From Martelella sp. HB161492 (GTDB lineage: Bacteria > Pseudomonadota > Alphaproteobacteria > Rhizobiales > Rhizobiaceae), in assembly GCF_013184775.1 (NCBI RefSeq), contig NZ_JAATVV010000004.1:310001-374000 (forward strand): 64,000 nt of DNA, read 5' to 3'. Shown here piece by piece: positions 1 to 9,454 of the stretch. The translations under genes and the position numbers were made by a program. Numbering within the stretch: the first letter of the stretch is position 1; each line of letters begins with the position of its first letter. The notes under the pieces are model-generated. The model was not told where the DNA came from, ran no database searches, and worked only from the letters and a program-made list of their open reading frames with translations.

Positions 1-585
1 CGCCTTCCAGATCTCGTTGTCAATGCCGCGCAGCCCCGCCAGCATCAGCACCATGACAAGGCCAGTGCCCTGCCACAGACCGGCGATCACAAGCGCATAG
101 ATCACCGTATGCTTGTTGCCGAGCAACGCCAGATTGCCGCCGGGAAGCCCCATATCATCGAGAAATTTCGGCAGACCGAGCGTCGGATCGAGAATCCATT
201 GCCAGACAAGGCCGGTAACGATGAAAGACAGCGCGAAGGGATAGAGGAAGATCGTGCGGAATGTATTCTCGAAGCGGATTTTCTGGTCCAGCAGCGTGGC
301 GAGTACAAAGCCAACAACGAAGGAGAAGACCAGACTGAGGCCGCCATAGATCATCAGATTGATGATTGCCGTGTTCCAGCGGGTGGTATTGAACAACCGC
401 ACATACTGGGCAAAACCGACGAAATGCTCGCTCGGCAGCAGCTTCGAATTGGTAAAGGAATAGACGACCGTCCAGGCGGTGCAGCCGATGAAAATGACGA
501 CAGCCGTCAACATCATCGGAATGGCCGCGATCTTGGCGTTCAGATTCTTGAACAGACCAAAGGGACGGCGAGCAACTGAAGACAT
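1..585 (-). CDS. Sugar ABC transporter permease (MalF/UgpA type), 3' end cut by window
   Basis: Inner-membrane permease subunit of a carbohydrate ABC importer. The first 195 residues are visible and the rest runs off the left edge. Hydrophobic segments lie near residues 21-43, 75-99, 112-130 and 160-184. The stretch LRGIDNEIWKA at the cut end is the start of the EAA loop that contacts the ATPase. The ATG at 585 is preceded by a GAGAGGGGAG ribosome site. It lies 88 bases downstream of the binding-protein gene on the same strand, so the two are almost certainly one operon. The second permease and the ATPase would be expected beyond the edge. The substrate cannot be told from the sequence. Confidence 0.9.
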   Translation of the reverse strand, partial: MSSVARRPFGLFKNLNAKIAAIPMMLTAVVIFIGCTAWTVVYSFTNSKLLPSEHFVGFAQYVRLFNTTRWNTAIINLMIYGGLSLVFSFVVGFVLATLLDQKIRFENTFRTIFLYPFALSFIVTGLVWQWILDPTLGLPKFLDDMGLPGGNLALLGNKHTVIYALVIAGLWQGTGLVMVLMLAGLRGIDNEIWKA

Positions 586-625
586 AGCGCTCCCCTCTCT
601 TCTTCAATGTTTTTGGATGCCAAGT

Positions 626-659
626 CCGGCGGAGCGGAACCCAGGCCCCGCCCCGCCGG
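626..659 (-). other. Intercistronic hairpin between binding protein and permease
   Basis: A 12-bp stem (626-637 with 648-659, one G-U pair in the minus-strand RNA) and a 10-base loop. It begins 14 bases after the binding-protein stop codon. No U-run follows it, so a simple terminator is unlikely. Hairpins in this position are known to stabilise binding-protein mRNA over permease mRNA in ABC operons; that role here is inferred. Confidence 0.6.
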
Positions 660-673
660 TCCGGCCACACCCG

Positions 674-1912
674 TTACATGGCCTGTTCGATGATGTCCTT
701 CTGGCGCTGAAGCGCTTCATCCACCGTCATGTCGGAGGAGAAGAACTCGACCGACAGATCCTGCAGCTGCCCCTGCGTATCGGAATCGAGCAGCATCTCG
801 TTCGAGGGCAGGACGTTGTCGGGGTCCTTCAGGATTTCGAGCCCCTTCTTCATGCAGGCATTGGCAGCATCGAGATTGACGTCGCCTCGGACCGGCAGCG
901 AGCCTTTCTTCAGGTTGAAGGCCACCTGCGTGTCCGGCGAGATCAACATGGAGGCAAGCTCCAGCTGCGCCGCCGTGATTGCCGGGTCGGAATTTTTCGG
1001 GAAGTAGAAGGCATCCCCGCCGGTTTCCAGGAGCGGTGCAAGCCCCAGCCCCGGCAGGCAATCATAATCAACGCCGGCAACCTGCCCGGCAAGCGCGAAC
1101 TCGCCCTGCGCCCAGTCACCCATGACCTGGGCGGCCGCCTTCCCCTGCATCACCATATTGGTGGCGACATTCCAGTCGCGGCCCGAATAGGCATCATCAA
1201 CCAGCCCGCGCGCATCGGCCATGGCCTCCCAGACCTTGCGGTTTTCCGGACTCATCACCGCATCGGCATTCTTGTCCTGATTGATGGCAATGAAATTGGC
1301 CTTGCCGCCAACCGAATCCTGCAGCACGACGCGCAGACCTTCGACCTGCCAGGGCTGGCCGATGGCGAGCGGAATGATGCCGAGCGCCTGCAGTTGCGGC
1401 GCGGTCGCGACAAACTCATCCCAGTTGGTCGGCACCGCAAGCCCGTTATCTTCATAGACATGGCGATTGAGCCACATCCACTGCCAGGAATGGATATTCA
1501 GCGGCACACAATAGATCTTGCCGTCATAATCACAGGCATTGAGCAGGTTGGCCGGGCGGATGATATCCTTCCAGTCTTCCTTTTCGGCAAGATCCGTCAG
1601 ATCCAGCATCAGACCGGCCTTGATCAGCTCCTCAGCATCGCGGCCGGTATTCATCTGGGTCGCACCCATCGGGTTGCCGCCAAGAATGCGGCTGACGATA
1701 ATCGGGTTCGCCGTCGAACCGGAGCCGGCAATGGCACTGTCGACCCAGTGATTATCGCCAAGCGCGTCGTAATTTTCGGCCAGAACCTTCACCGCAGCCG
1801 CCTCTCCGCCCGACGTCCACCAATGGGTGACCTCCAAATCAACCGCATGGGCACTGGCAACAGGCATGGCTACGCCGGCCGCAAAAGCAGCCGCCAAAAG
1901 CGTTCGTTTCAT
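674..1912 (-). CDS. Carbohydrate ABC transporter substrate-binding protein
   Basis: Periplasmic family 1 solute-binding protein of 412 residues. The N-terminus MKRTLLAAAFAAGVAMPVAS is a typical Sec signal peptide, with likely cleavage after AHA at residue 23. The mature start (LEVTHWWTSGGEAAAV) and the VPLNIHSWQWMWLN stretch resemble the glucose/mannose-type binding proteins of proteobacteria. The start is set by the GGGAGGACATC ribosome site right before this ATG; a longer reading frame upstream has no ribosome site and would bury the signal peptide. It leads the operon with the permease, opposite a LacI-type regulator that probably controls it. The sugar is not determined. Confidence 0.92.
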   Translation of the reverse strand: MKRTLLAAAFAAGVAMPVASAHAVDLEVTHWWTSGGEAAAVKVLAENYDALGDNHWVDSAIAGSGSTANPIIVSRILGGNPMGATQMNTGRDAEELIKAGLMLDLTDLAEKEDWKDIIRPANLLNACDYDGKIYCVPLNIHSWQWMWLNRHVYEDNGLAVPTNWDEFVATAPQLQALGIIPLAIGQPWQVEGLRVVLQDSVGGKANFIAINQDKNADAVMSPENRKVWEAMADARGLVDDAYSGRDWNVATNMVMQGKAAAQVMGDWAQGEFALAGQVAGVDYDCLPGLGLAPLLETGGDAFYFPKNSDPAITAAQLELASMLISPDTQVAFNLKKGSLPVRGDVNLDAANACMKKGLEILKDPDNVLPSNEMLLDSDTQGQLQDLSVEFFSSDMTVDEALQRQKDIIEQAM

Positions 1913-1934
1913 GATGTCCTCCCAAACTGAAACG

Positions 1935-1951
1935 TTACCGGAAAACGGTAA
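1935..1951. promoter_or_regulatory. Candidate LacI-family operator upstream of the binding-protein gene
   Basis: Perfect inverted repeat TTACCG-N5-CGGTAA, 22 bases before the binding-protein start codon. A LacI-type regulator is encoded divergently, and such proteins bind palindromes near the start of the operon they repress. The assignment is inferred from position and symmetry. Confidence 0.4.
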
Positions 1952-2353
1952 GCGAAACGGAATCATCACGCAATAGATTTCGCGATTTTTCATCTATCTC
2001 CGGCGAAATCGAGACCGATATACTGCTGCGGCGCGGCTCGACCCGCAGTGCAAAATTTTGATAATTTCATGTTTTATCTGCATATATTTAAACATTTTTC
2101 TCCCAACCGGTCACAGTATTCGCAATCGCAGAATAAGTAGGGTCTTTTTCAATTATCTGCGTTGAGATATTGCTGCTTCCGCCACGCGCTTTCTGCTGGA
2201 CAAGCACCCTGTATCGTTACAGAATTCTTCAAGCGCACCACGTGCAGCAGTTCTGCCAGCCGCAATTGGCCCAATCTTTCAGGCTTCAATCGGTTCGCAT
2301 GCATCCGGGCGCGCAAACATGCGCTAACGCCTTGAAAGAACGCCCGTTCGAAA

Positions 2354-2366
2354 GGAAAAGTTTTCC
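2354..2366. promoter_or_regulatory. Candidate autoregulatory operator before the LacI gene
   Basis: Perfect 13-base palindrome GGAAAAGTTTTCC, centred 57 bases before the regulator start codon. It shares the GGAAAA core with the inverted repeat in front of the binding-protein gene. Binding by the regulator is a guess from placement. Confidence 0.3.
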
Positions 2367-2416
2367 GTTTTGAGGGCTGATGCGTTAAGCATGAGAGGGC
2401 GTAGGGAGCAGTCGAC

Positions 2417-3487
2417 GTGAACAAAAATGACATGAGATCAGGCCAGGGCAAATCTGATCCGAGCAGAGAGCGCCCGACCCTGAAAACCATCGCCTATATG
2501 ACAGGCCTTGGCGTCACCACTGTCTCACGCGCCCTCAAGGACGCTCCGGATATTGCCGAACACACCAAGGAGCGCGTTCGTCTCGTTGCCAAGCAGCTGG
2601 GCTACATGCCCAATCGCGCCGGCGTCCGTCTCAGGACAGGCAAAACCAACGTGATCGCGCTGGTGCTCAGCATGGAAGAAGAGATCATGGGCATGTCAGG
2701 CCAGATGATCTTCGGAATTTCCGATATCCTTGCGCCAACGCCCTATCATCTTGTCGTCATGCCCCAGCCGATCCAGAGCGATCCGATGGTGCCGATCCGC
2801 TACATTCTCGACACCGGCTCTGCTGACGGCGTGATCATCTCGAGGATTGCGCCCAATGATGCGCGGGTCAGACTGCTGCTTGATCGCGGCATGCCGTTTG
2901 CCGCCCATGGCCGAATGGAAGACGACACGGCCTTTCCCTATCATGATTTCGACAATGAGGCCTACGCCTATGAGGCGGTGGAGAAGCTGGTGCAGCGTGG
3001 CCGCCGCCAGATTGCGGCCCTTCAGCCACCGGCCCACCTGACCTATTACCGTCATTTCCGCAGCGGATTCGAACGGGGCCTGCGCGACTTCAATGCGACC
3101 GAAGTGCCGCTTACCGCCACCAATACGGATGCACCGCTGGCGCCGATACGCGCCGCCGTTTCCCGATTGCTGACCTCGCCATCACCACCGGACGGAATCA
3201 TTTCCTGTTCCTCCAGCGGAGCCATTCCGGTGATGACCGCCATTAACGCCACCGGACACAGGCTCGGCCGCGACATTGACCTGGTCGCCAAGCAGCCGGC
3301 TGATCTTTTGAACTGGATCAGCCCGGAAATCATCACGATGAGTGAGGATTTCCGCCATGCAGGGCGGGAACTGGCACGCGCAGTGCTCGACCGTCTGGAG
3401 GGGGAAAGCCCGGAAAACCTGCAGAACATCTCGTCACCGGTCTGGACTGATCCGGCACCAGACACCTTTGGCGCAATCGCGAAATAG
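2417..3487 (+). CDS. LacI-family transcriptional regulator
   Basis: DNA-binding repressor of 356 residues. The helix-turn-helix is at about residues 21-45 (TLKTIAYMTGLGVTTVSRAL), followed by the hinge helix up to about residue 72 (VAKQLGYMPNRAGVRLRTGK) and a periplasmic-binding-protein-like sensor domain from residue 78 to the end. The start is the GTG at 2417. The 20-residue tail before the helix-turn-helix is longer than usual, so an internal start is possible. It is divergent from the sugar ABC operon and is its likely sugar-responsive regulator, by context only. Confidence 0.93.
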   Translation: MNKNDMRSGQGKSDPSRERPTLKTIAYMTGLGVTTVSRALKDAPDIAEHTKERVRLVAKQLGYMPNRAGVRLRTGKTNVIALVLSMEEEIMGMSGQMIFGISDILAPTPYHLVVMPQPIQSDPMVPIRYILDTGSADGVIISRIAPNDARVRLLLDRGMPFAAHGRMEDDTAFPYHDFDNEAYAYEAVEKLVQRGRRQIAALQPPAHLTYYRHFRSGFERGLRDFNATEVPLTATNTDAPLAPIRAAVSRLLTSPSPPDGIISCSSSGAIPVMTAINATGHRLGRDIDLVAKQPADLLNWISPEIITMSEDFRHAGRELARAVLDRLEGESPENLQNISSPVWTDPAPDTFGAIAK

Positions 3488-3604
3488 AGCGTTGCTGAAA
3501 CTCGCCCCCCCGGCGTGACGGCCCTGCTCCGCGGTCTTCTGGCCTAACCGGGAAAAGTGCTGTCTGCCTGGCACCGAAGCGTGCTGGCTCAGCCAGCCAA
3601 GATC

Positions 3605-3979
3605 TCAGGCAACAGCCACGACCGGGCGCGGCCGCGTGACAACGAAGACCGCACTTGAGAGCAGAACCGTTCCCAAGACCAGCAAAACGACGAGCGGCAT
3701 CTCGGCGAACAGCAGCACGGATGTGAAGCTTCCCGCCATCGCCGTGACGGCCAGAAGCTTGGCCGGCATGGAGATTGCCCCATGCTTGCGCCACTGAACC
3801 AGTGACGGCCCGAAATGCTTGTGGTTCATCAGCCTTGCCTCAAGCTCCGGTGAAGAACGGGCAAAAAGGGCGGCAGCAACGATCAGAAAGGGAACCGTCG
3901 GCATGATCGGCAAAACGGCGCCGATAACACCGAGGCCGACCATCAGCCAGCCACCCGCAAGCAGCAAAAGACGTCGCAT
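3605..3979 (-). CDS. YbaN-family (DUF454) inner-membrane protein
   Basis: Small membrane protein of 124 residues with the DUF454 pattern: GWLMVGLGVIGAVLPIMPTV then PFLIVAAALFARSSPELE near the N-terminus, and a second hydrophobic hairpin around residues 72-112. The function of this family is not established. The start at 3979 is chosen because AAGGAGT lies six bases upstream; the frame is open for nine more codons but with no ribosome site. It sits downstream of the AsmA-type gene on the same strand, and convergent to the LacI gene. Confidence 0.85.
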   Translation of the reverse strand: MRRLLLLAGGWLMVGLGVIGAVLPIMPTVPFLIVAAALFARSSPELEARLMNHKHFGPSLVQWRKHGAISMPAKLLAVTAMAGSFTSVLLFAEMPLVVLLVLGTVLLSSAVFVVTRPRPVVAVA

Positions 3980-4084
3980 GGACACTCCTTGGAACGGATA
4001 CGTCATTCAGGATCTGAGATCCGTCAATTCCAGCGTCTTTTTATGCCGTCCGAAGCGGGCGATTTCAAGACATGCAATGCGCCA

Positions 4085-7000
4085 TCAATTGCTGGCAGGC
4101 TGTTCAGGTGCGGTCTGGGTGTTTTGCGCAGCCTTGCCGGCCGCGGGCGGATTGGCATCGCCGGCGGCCGGCGGTTCGCCTGCCGCAGCAGATCCATTCT
4201 TGCCATCGGCATTGGCCGCAGCGGCCGCCGCCTCTTCAGCCGCCTTGCGCGCCGCCTCTTCGGCTGCCTTCTTCGCTTCCTCAGCCTTGCGGCGCTGGTC
4301 ATCATTATACTGATAGAGCGCCGCTTCGCGTCTGAGGCGCTGCTTTTCCAGAACATCGGCCTGAAGCCGCTCGACCCGGCGTCGCTCGCGCTCGACCGCG
4401 CGCAGTGACAGGAAGTTGTTGAGATCCGTCGTGTCCAGCGAAACGGCGGGCGCAGCCAGAGGACCGGTGAAGTTCAGAGCGAAATCGGGACTTGCACCAT
4501 TATCCTCATCCTCGCCAAGCTTCAGCGTCGTCTGCAATGCGGCATCGATCGTCTGCTCCCGCAGATCGAGGCTCAGACTGCCATAGAGCTGGGCGATGGG
4601 CAGATCGACAATGACATTGCGCGCCTGCAGGACACCGCCGGAAAGGCTGAAGGGAATATCGACCTTGCCAAGCTGGACGCTCGCGTCGCCGAAAAGACTG
4701 GCCGAAACGGCGGCAGGCACGGCCGCATTCTTGATCTCCGTGCCCTGATCCGTCGCCCAGGACAGAAGCTGCGTTCCGATGTCGAGATCGAGACCGTTCA
4801 CCGTCGGGTTCTTCAGCGTCAGCATGCCCGAGCCGCTGGCCTTTTCCACCAGTGCCTTCAGCGATCCGCCCGTGGTTTCGCAGACAAGGCCGAGATCGAA
4901 CCGTCCGTCAATCACCGGCTTGCCGTCACTGCGCCAAGCATGATCGGCCAGCGCGCCATTCTTGACGTTCAGCTGCGTCTGCACATAACCCGAGCCGTCA
5001 TTGTTGCCGAGCCGCAGGGCGCCCGAAACCGTGCCGCCAAGCCAGGCACCACTGATATCGTCGAGCTCAAGCCCGCCGCCGCGAAAATGCACTTTCGTGC
5101 TCAGTCCCGTCACCGGCTCCAGCAGGCCGGGATCAAAACTGGCGGCCTGCAGATCAATATCAGCCTCGCCAGTGCCGAAATAGGCCTTGCCGATCGGCGC
5201 ATCGGACACCCCGGCCGAGGTGTCGGCGGCATCCGGTCCGAACACGGTCTCCAGCAGCCAGTCGAGATCGAGCTGATCGACGGACAGCGCACCGCTCACC
5301 CGTGCGACCGGCTGATGGCGCGCCAGTGCCAGACGGCCGGAAACCGCATTTCCAGCAAGCGAGCCGGACAGTGCCGACAGCGCGAAACTGTCCCTCGTCA
5401 CGTCGAGCGTCCCTGACAGATTGACAGGAAGGCCAAGGCCCGTGCCCGGCACGACCAGAGTGTTCATGGCCAGATAGGGCTCGAGATCAGGACTTTTCAG
5501 CGTCAGAGACATTGTGCCATCGAGAAAATCGGCCGCGTCAAACGCCACCCTGCCCTTGCCGCCCAGGCTGGTGTCACCGCTGGCGAGACGGAAGGTAACA
5601 TCCCCCTTGCCGTCATCGGCAACATTGTCGACATTCAGCGACAGTTGTGCGCCAGCCGGTGCCGGCAGCGGCAGAGGATCAAAACCCGCTTGACCGAAAA
5701 TCACCGCTGCATCCGGGTTGGACACCTGGATCTGCCCCGTCATCCCGGCGAGCTGGCCGAGCGTCTTCAGCCGCCACGAGCCATTCAGCTTGCCGCCATT
5801 GACGGTGCCGCTCAAAAGCGCGGAGAGATCCTGACCGTCGCGCCCGAATACGAGATCCGCCGTCAGATCGGTGTCCTGATACCAGACCGCATGATCTTCC
5901 AGCATCCCCGTGAGCGGATGCGAGGGCAGCCGCTTATCCAGCAGCGCCAGAAAAGCGCTGGGATCGGCGGCAGCAATATGCACCCGTCCGGAACCGGACA
6001 GGCCGTCATTGCCGCCGACACCGCTCTGCGCCTGACCGGAAATCTCAACCCTGGCGCCAGCGATATCCTGAGCGTCGAACCGGTTCACCGTCACGCTGCC
6101 CGCCTGAACCGCGAAATCGGCCGAGACGCCGTTGGCGCTGACGCCAAAGGCATTCAGCGTATCGGCGTTGAGCTTTGCAGTGATCGCGTGGGCCGCAAGG
6201 CCGCTCTTGACGTCGCTGCCGACGGCAAGCCCGGTCAGCGCAGACAGGGTTGAATAATCGATGACATTGCCGGAAAGAGTGAGCGACAGTTTCGGCACCT
6301 GACCTTCCGGTGCCTCACGATCGGCAGAGCCCTTCAGCGACGCATCACCGGCGATGATCTCGAGATTATCGAATTTCTGGCTGTTGCGGGTCAGGACAAC
6401 ATCAGCGGAAAACCCTGCCCGGGTGATCTGGCGGATTTCCGGCGCCACATTGCCGGTGAGCCAGTTGGCAAGGCCTGTCGGCTGCTGCGAGGCGACAAGC
6501 AGATTGCCGCGGAAGGCGGTGTTGTCATTATCTCCGAGGGTCAGGCGGCCGGAGGCCTCGACCTGCGTGCGGCCGGGCAGAATCGCAATACCCTTTTCGA
6601 TCTGCCAGCCATCGCCATCGGGATGCGCTTCAAGCTGAACCGAACGGATCGTGGTATCGCCAGCCACGACGGCCGGCAGCTGGAACACGACCTTGCCCGG
6701 TACCTGCGGAATGGGAATGCCACGCAGGAAGGAGATCAGCGAATCAAGCCGCTTGCGCGCACTCGTTCCCGTCACCCGCGCCGACTTGCCGTTGGACGCA
6801 CTGCCTGTGCTCAGCCGTTCGACATCGAATTGCTGGCCATTGGCCGTCAGCAGAAATGCACCACCCGGGCTGGTGTCGAAATTCCCCTCGCCCTCAATCA
6901 CATATGGATCGGTGCGTGAACCGATCTCGAGCCGGTAGGACGGCAGTGCAAGACTGGCATTGGTCAGCTCGAACTTGCCGCTGGCCCGCGGCGGTGGCGG

Positions 7001-7786
7001 ACTATCGGGATCAGCATCGTCGCCCGTTTCCACGCGAAGCCGGAAATCACCGCGATAGGCCGGTTTGCCGTCATCCAGGGCCACATCGCCCTCCAGATCG
7101 GCTGACACCGGCCAGGCATCAGGCACCAGGCTGGCACGTAATCTCATCTGCCCGGTGGCGGGATCAGGACGCCCGGTCTGAATGGTGAAGGTGCCGGAAT
7201 AACCATCCAGCGCCGCCGTCCCATCCATATGCCACGGACCATCGATTGCGGTGGAAGAAAGCTTCGCCGTGATATCGGATATCACGCGGCTGTGGCCGGT
7301 CGCATCGTCGCTCAGCCGCACCGTACCGTTGCGCACTTCGACATCCTCGAAGACGACATTGCGGGCCGCCAGGTCACTCTGGCCGGTCTTGAGCCAGTCG
7401 AGCGTACCGTCAGCCTTGAGATGCAGATTGATCTCCGGCTGGTCCAGTTCCATCTTGAAGATGCGGGCTTCACCGCTCAGGAACGGGGCAAGCTCGGCAT
7501 CCATCGAAAACTGCGCTGCCGTTGCCAGCGGTTTGCCATTGGCATCGCTGCCGACACGCACATCATGCATGGTGACGGAGGGAAACGGCAGAAAGCGCAC
7601 CTGAACATCACCGGCAACCTCGACCTTCTTGCCGAGAACGCGGCTCGCCTGTGTCTCGAAATTGCGCCTGAAATCGCTCCAGTCGACGAAATAGGGAACG
7701 ATGAGGGCGGCAAACAAGATCAGGACCAGAAGTCCACCGAGGAAAACCAGTATTCGTCCAAGCACTCGTCCGCGCCCCTGTCTCAA
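4085..7786 (-). CDS. AsmA-family outer-membrane-biogenesis protein
   Basis: Very large protein, 1233 residues. A single N-terminal membrane segment (about residues 11-31) anchors a long beta-rich repeat region exposed to the periplasm, with AsmA N-terminal and C-terminal domains. AsmA-like proteins are thought to carry phospholipid between membranes, an established family idea that has not been tested for this protein. The last 110 residues are unusual: a charged helix (RRKAEEAKKAAEEAARKAAE) and then a low-complexity Ala/Gly/Pro tail. No ATG fits. The frame opens with TTG at 7786, and GTG at 7765 is an alternative, so the start is uncertain. Transcribed towards the YbaN gene. Confidence 0.88.
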   Translation of the reverse strand: MRQGRGRVLGRILVFLGGLLVLILFAALIVPYFVDWSDFRRNFETQASRVLGKKVEVAGDVQVRFLPFPSVTMHDVRVGSDANGKPLATAAQFSMDAELAPFLSGEARIFKMELDQPEINLHLKADGTLDWLKTGQSDLAARNVVFEDVEVRNGTVRLSDDATGHSRVISDITAKLSSTAIDGPWHMDGTAALDGYSGTFTIQTGRPDPATGQMRLRASLVPDAWPVSADLEGDVALDDGKPAYRGDFRLRVETGDDADPDSPPPPRASGKFELTNASLALPSYRLEIGSRTDPYVIEGEGNFDTSPGGAFLLTANGQQFDVERLSTGSASNGKSARVTGTSARKRLDSLISFLRGIPIPQVPGKVVFQLPAVVAGDTTIRSVQLEAHPDGDGWQIEKGIAILPGRTQVEASGRLTLGDNDNTAFRGNLLVASQQPTGLANWLTGNVAPEIRQITRAGFSADVVLTRNSQKFDNLEIIAGDASLKGSADREAPEGQVPKLSLTLSGNVIDYSTLSALTGLAVGSDVKSGLAAHAITAKLNADTLNAFGVSANGVSADFAVQAGSVTVNRFDAQDIAGARVEISGQAQSGVGGNDGLSGSGRVHIAAADPSAFLALLDKRLPSHPLTGMLEDHAVWYQDTDLTADLVFGRDGQDLSALLSGTVNGGKLNGSWRLKTLGQLAGMTGQIQVSNPDAAVIFGQAGFDPLPLPAPAGAQLSLNVDNVADDGKGDVTFRLASGDTSLGGKGRVAFDAADFLDGTMSLTLKSPDLEPYLAMNTLVVPGTGLGLPVNLSGTLDVTRDSFALSALSGSLAGNAVSGRLALARHQPVARVSGALSVDQLDLDWLLETVFGPDAADTSAGVSDAPIGKAYFGTGEADIDLQAASFDPGLLEPVTGLSTKVHFRGGGLELDDISGAWLGGTVSGALRLGNNDGSGYVQTQLNVKNGALADHAWRSDGKPVIDGRFDLGLVCETTGGSLKALVEKASGSGMLTLKNPTVNGLDLDIGTQLLSWATDQGTEIKNAAVPAAVSASLFGDASVQLGKVDIPFSLSGGVLQARNVIVDLPIAQLYGSLSLDLREQTIDAALQTTLKLGEDEDNGASPDFALNFTGPLAAPAVSLDTTDLNNFLSLRAVERERRRVERLQADVLEKQRLRREAALYQYNDDQRRKAEEAKKAAEEAARKAAEEAAAAAANADGKNGSAAAGEPPAAGDANPPAAGKAAQNTQTAPEQPASN

Positions 7787-7934
7787 AAATCATGAGCCTG
7801 CCGATGCGGCAGAATAAACATAGGCCGCGCGGACACGAAAAAGCGCGCCGCGCGCAGCTGCAACATATACCTCTTCTAGCACGCCCCGCGCGCTTATTCG
7901 ACCCCGACGGTGTGACGGCGGCAAAGGCCGTTCA

Positions 7935-9350
7935 TCAAAAGATCTTGCCAGGATTGAAGATCGAATCCGGATCCAGCGAAGCCTTGATCGACCGCATCAG
8001 ATCGATCGCCGCGCCCATTTCCTCGCCGACAACGCGCTTCTTGCCCTGGCCAACGCCGTGTTCGCCGGTGCAGGTGCCATCCATGGCAAGCGCCCGCTTG
8101 GCCAGACGGTCGGTGAAGGCCTCGACACGGGCAATCTCGTCCGGGTCCTTGTCGTTGAACATCAGCAGCAGATGGAAATTGCCGTCACCGGCATGTCCGA
8201 CGACGGGGGCCAGAAAGCCCTCCTGCTTCAGATCGGCCTGCGTCTCCATCACACATTCGGCAAGCCGTGAGATCGGCACGCAGACATCCGTGGAAAAGCC
8301 GGCCAGCTCCGGCGCCAGAGCCCGTCCTGCCCAATAGGCATTGTGACGCGCCTTCCACAGCCTGTTGCGTTCCTCGGCATCCGCCGTCCATTTGAAATCG
8401 TCGCTGCCGCATTCGGAGGCGATTTCGCCGAACAGTTCCGACTGCATGGCGACAGAAGCCTCGCTGCCGTGAAACTCCACCAGCAGCAACGGCTGTTCGG
8501 GGAAATCGAGGTTGGAATAGGCATTGCAAGCGCGCACCTGCAGATCGTCGAGCAGTTCGATCCGGGCGACTGGAATGCCCATCTGGATCGTCATGATCAC
8601 CGCATTGCATGCCGATTCCAGATCCGGGAAGGAGCAGACGCCGCCGCCGATCTTCTCCGGAATGCCCGCCAGCCGCAGTGTGATCGAGGTGATAATGCCA
8701 AGCGTGCCCTCGGCGCCGACGAAAAGCCGTGTCAGATCATAGCCAGCCGAGGATTTCTTCGCGCGGCGGGCGGTGCGGATCTCTTCGCCATTGGCAGTGA
8801 CGACCGTCAGCGACAGGACCATGTCCTTCATCGTCCCGTAATGCACGGCATTGGTGCCGGAAGCGCGCGTCGATGCCATGCCGCCGATCGAGGCATTGGC
8901 GCCGGGATCGATCGGAAAGAACAGGCCGGTATCACGCAGATACTCATTCAGCTGCTCGCGGGTCACGCCCGGCTCGACCCGGCAATCCAGGTCCTCGGCA
9001 TTGACTTCGAGAATGCGGTTCATCCGCGACAGATCGACCGAGATGCCGCCATTCGGCGCATTGACCTGCCCTTCCAGCGACGAACCGGTACCGAAGGGGA
9101 TCATCGGCACCTTGTGTTCGGCGCAGATCTTCACGGCTTCCTTCACATCGTCGCTCGTCTCGCAGAACAGAACCGCATCGGGCAGCTGCGCGGGCAGATA
9201 GGTGGTGGAATGGCTGTGCTGCGTGCGGAAGGCTTCGCCGGTCTGCAGCTTCTCGCCGAAACGCTGCTTCAGGATCGAAATGACCTGGCCGATTGCTTCT
9301 TCGTTTCTGGGCCCTGCCTTGACGTCCTGTAAAGCCACTTTTTTCTCCAT
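7935..9350 (-). CDS. dld: FAD-linked D-lactate dehydrogenase (cytochrome type)
   Basis: Flavoenzyme of 471 residues that oxidises D-lactate, or a similar 2-hydroxyacid, to the keto acid with electrons passed to the respiratory chain. Signatures are the PCMH-type FAD-binding loop (IPFGTGSSLEGQVNAPNGG), the following DPGANASIGGMASTRASGTN, and the C-terminal FAD-oxidase motifs GHAGDGNFH and CTGEHGVGQGKK. The ATG at 9350 is chosen because it gives the normal family N-terminus; 53 upstream codons in frame look non-coding. It is divergent from the fructosamine-kinase-like gene with about 100 bases between starts. A glycolate-oxidase-like specificity cannot be excluded. Confidence 0.9.
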   Translation of the reverse strand: MEKKVALQDVKAGPRNEEAIGQVISILKQRFGEKLQTGEAFRTQHSHSTTYLPAQLPDAVLFCETSDDVKEAVKICAEHKVPMIPFGTGSSLEGQVNAPNGGISVDLSRMNRILEVNAEDLDCRVEPGVTREQLNEYLRDTGLFFPIDPGANASIGGMASTRASGTNAVHYGTMKDMVLSLTVVTANGEEIRTARRAKKSSAGYDLTRLFVGAEGTLGIITSITLRLAGIPEKIGGGVCSFPDLESACNAVIMTIQMGIPVARIELLDDLQVRACNAYSNLDFPEQPLLLVEFHGSEASVAMQSELFGEIASECGSDDFKWTADAEERNRLWKARHNAYWAGRALAPELAGFSTDVCVPISRLAECVMETQADLKQEGFLAPVVGHAGDGNFHLLLMFNDKDPDEIARVEAFTDRLAKRALAMDGTCTGEHGVGQGKKRVVGEEMGAAIDLMRSIKASLDPDSIFNPGKIF

Positions 9351-9454
9351 ACGCTTCTCTGCCCTTGATCTCGGGCATTCGTTTGACGGGCTTTCTATGC
9401 GACGATTGCCAGCGTCTGTCCAGAGCCCGGACGGGCTGGCAGCAGGAGAACCGA

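Larger units (their letters stand above)
1913..2416. other. Divergent intergenic region, ABC operon / LacI regulator
   Basis: About 500 bases with no convincing gene; the reading frames in it lack ribosome sites and recognisable products. It must hold both promoters of the divergent pair. Two palindromes that could be repressor operators are listed separately. The stretch around 2055-2110 is clearly more AT-rich than the flanking genes. Confidence 0.6.
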
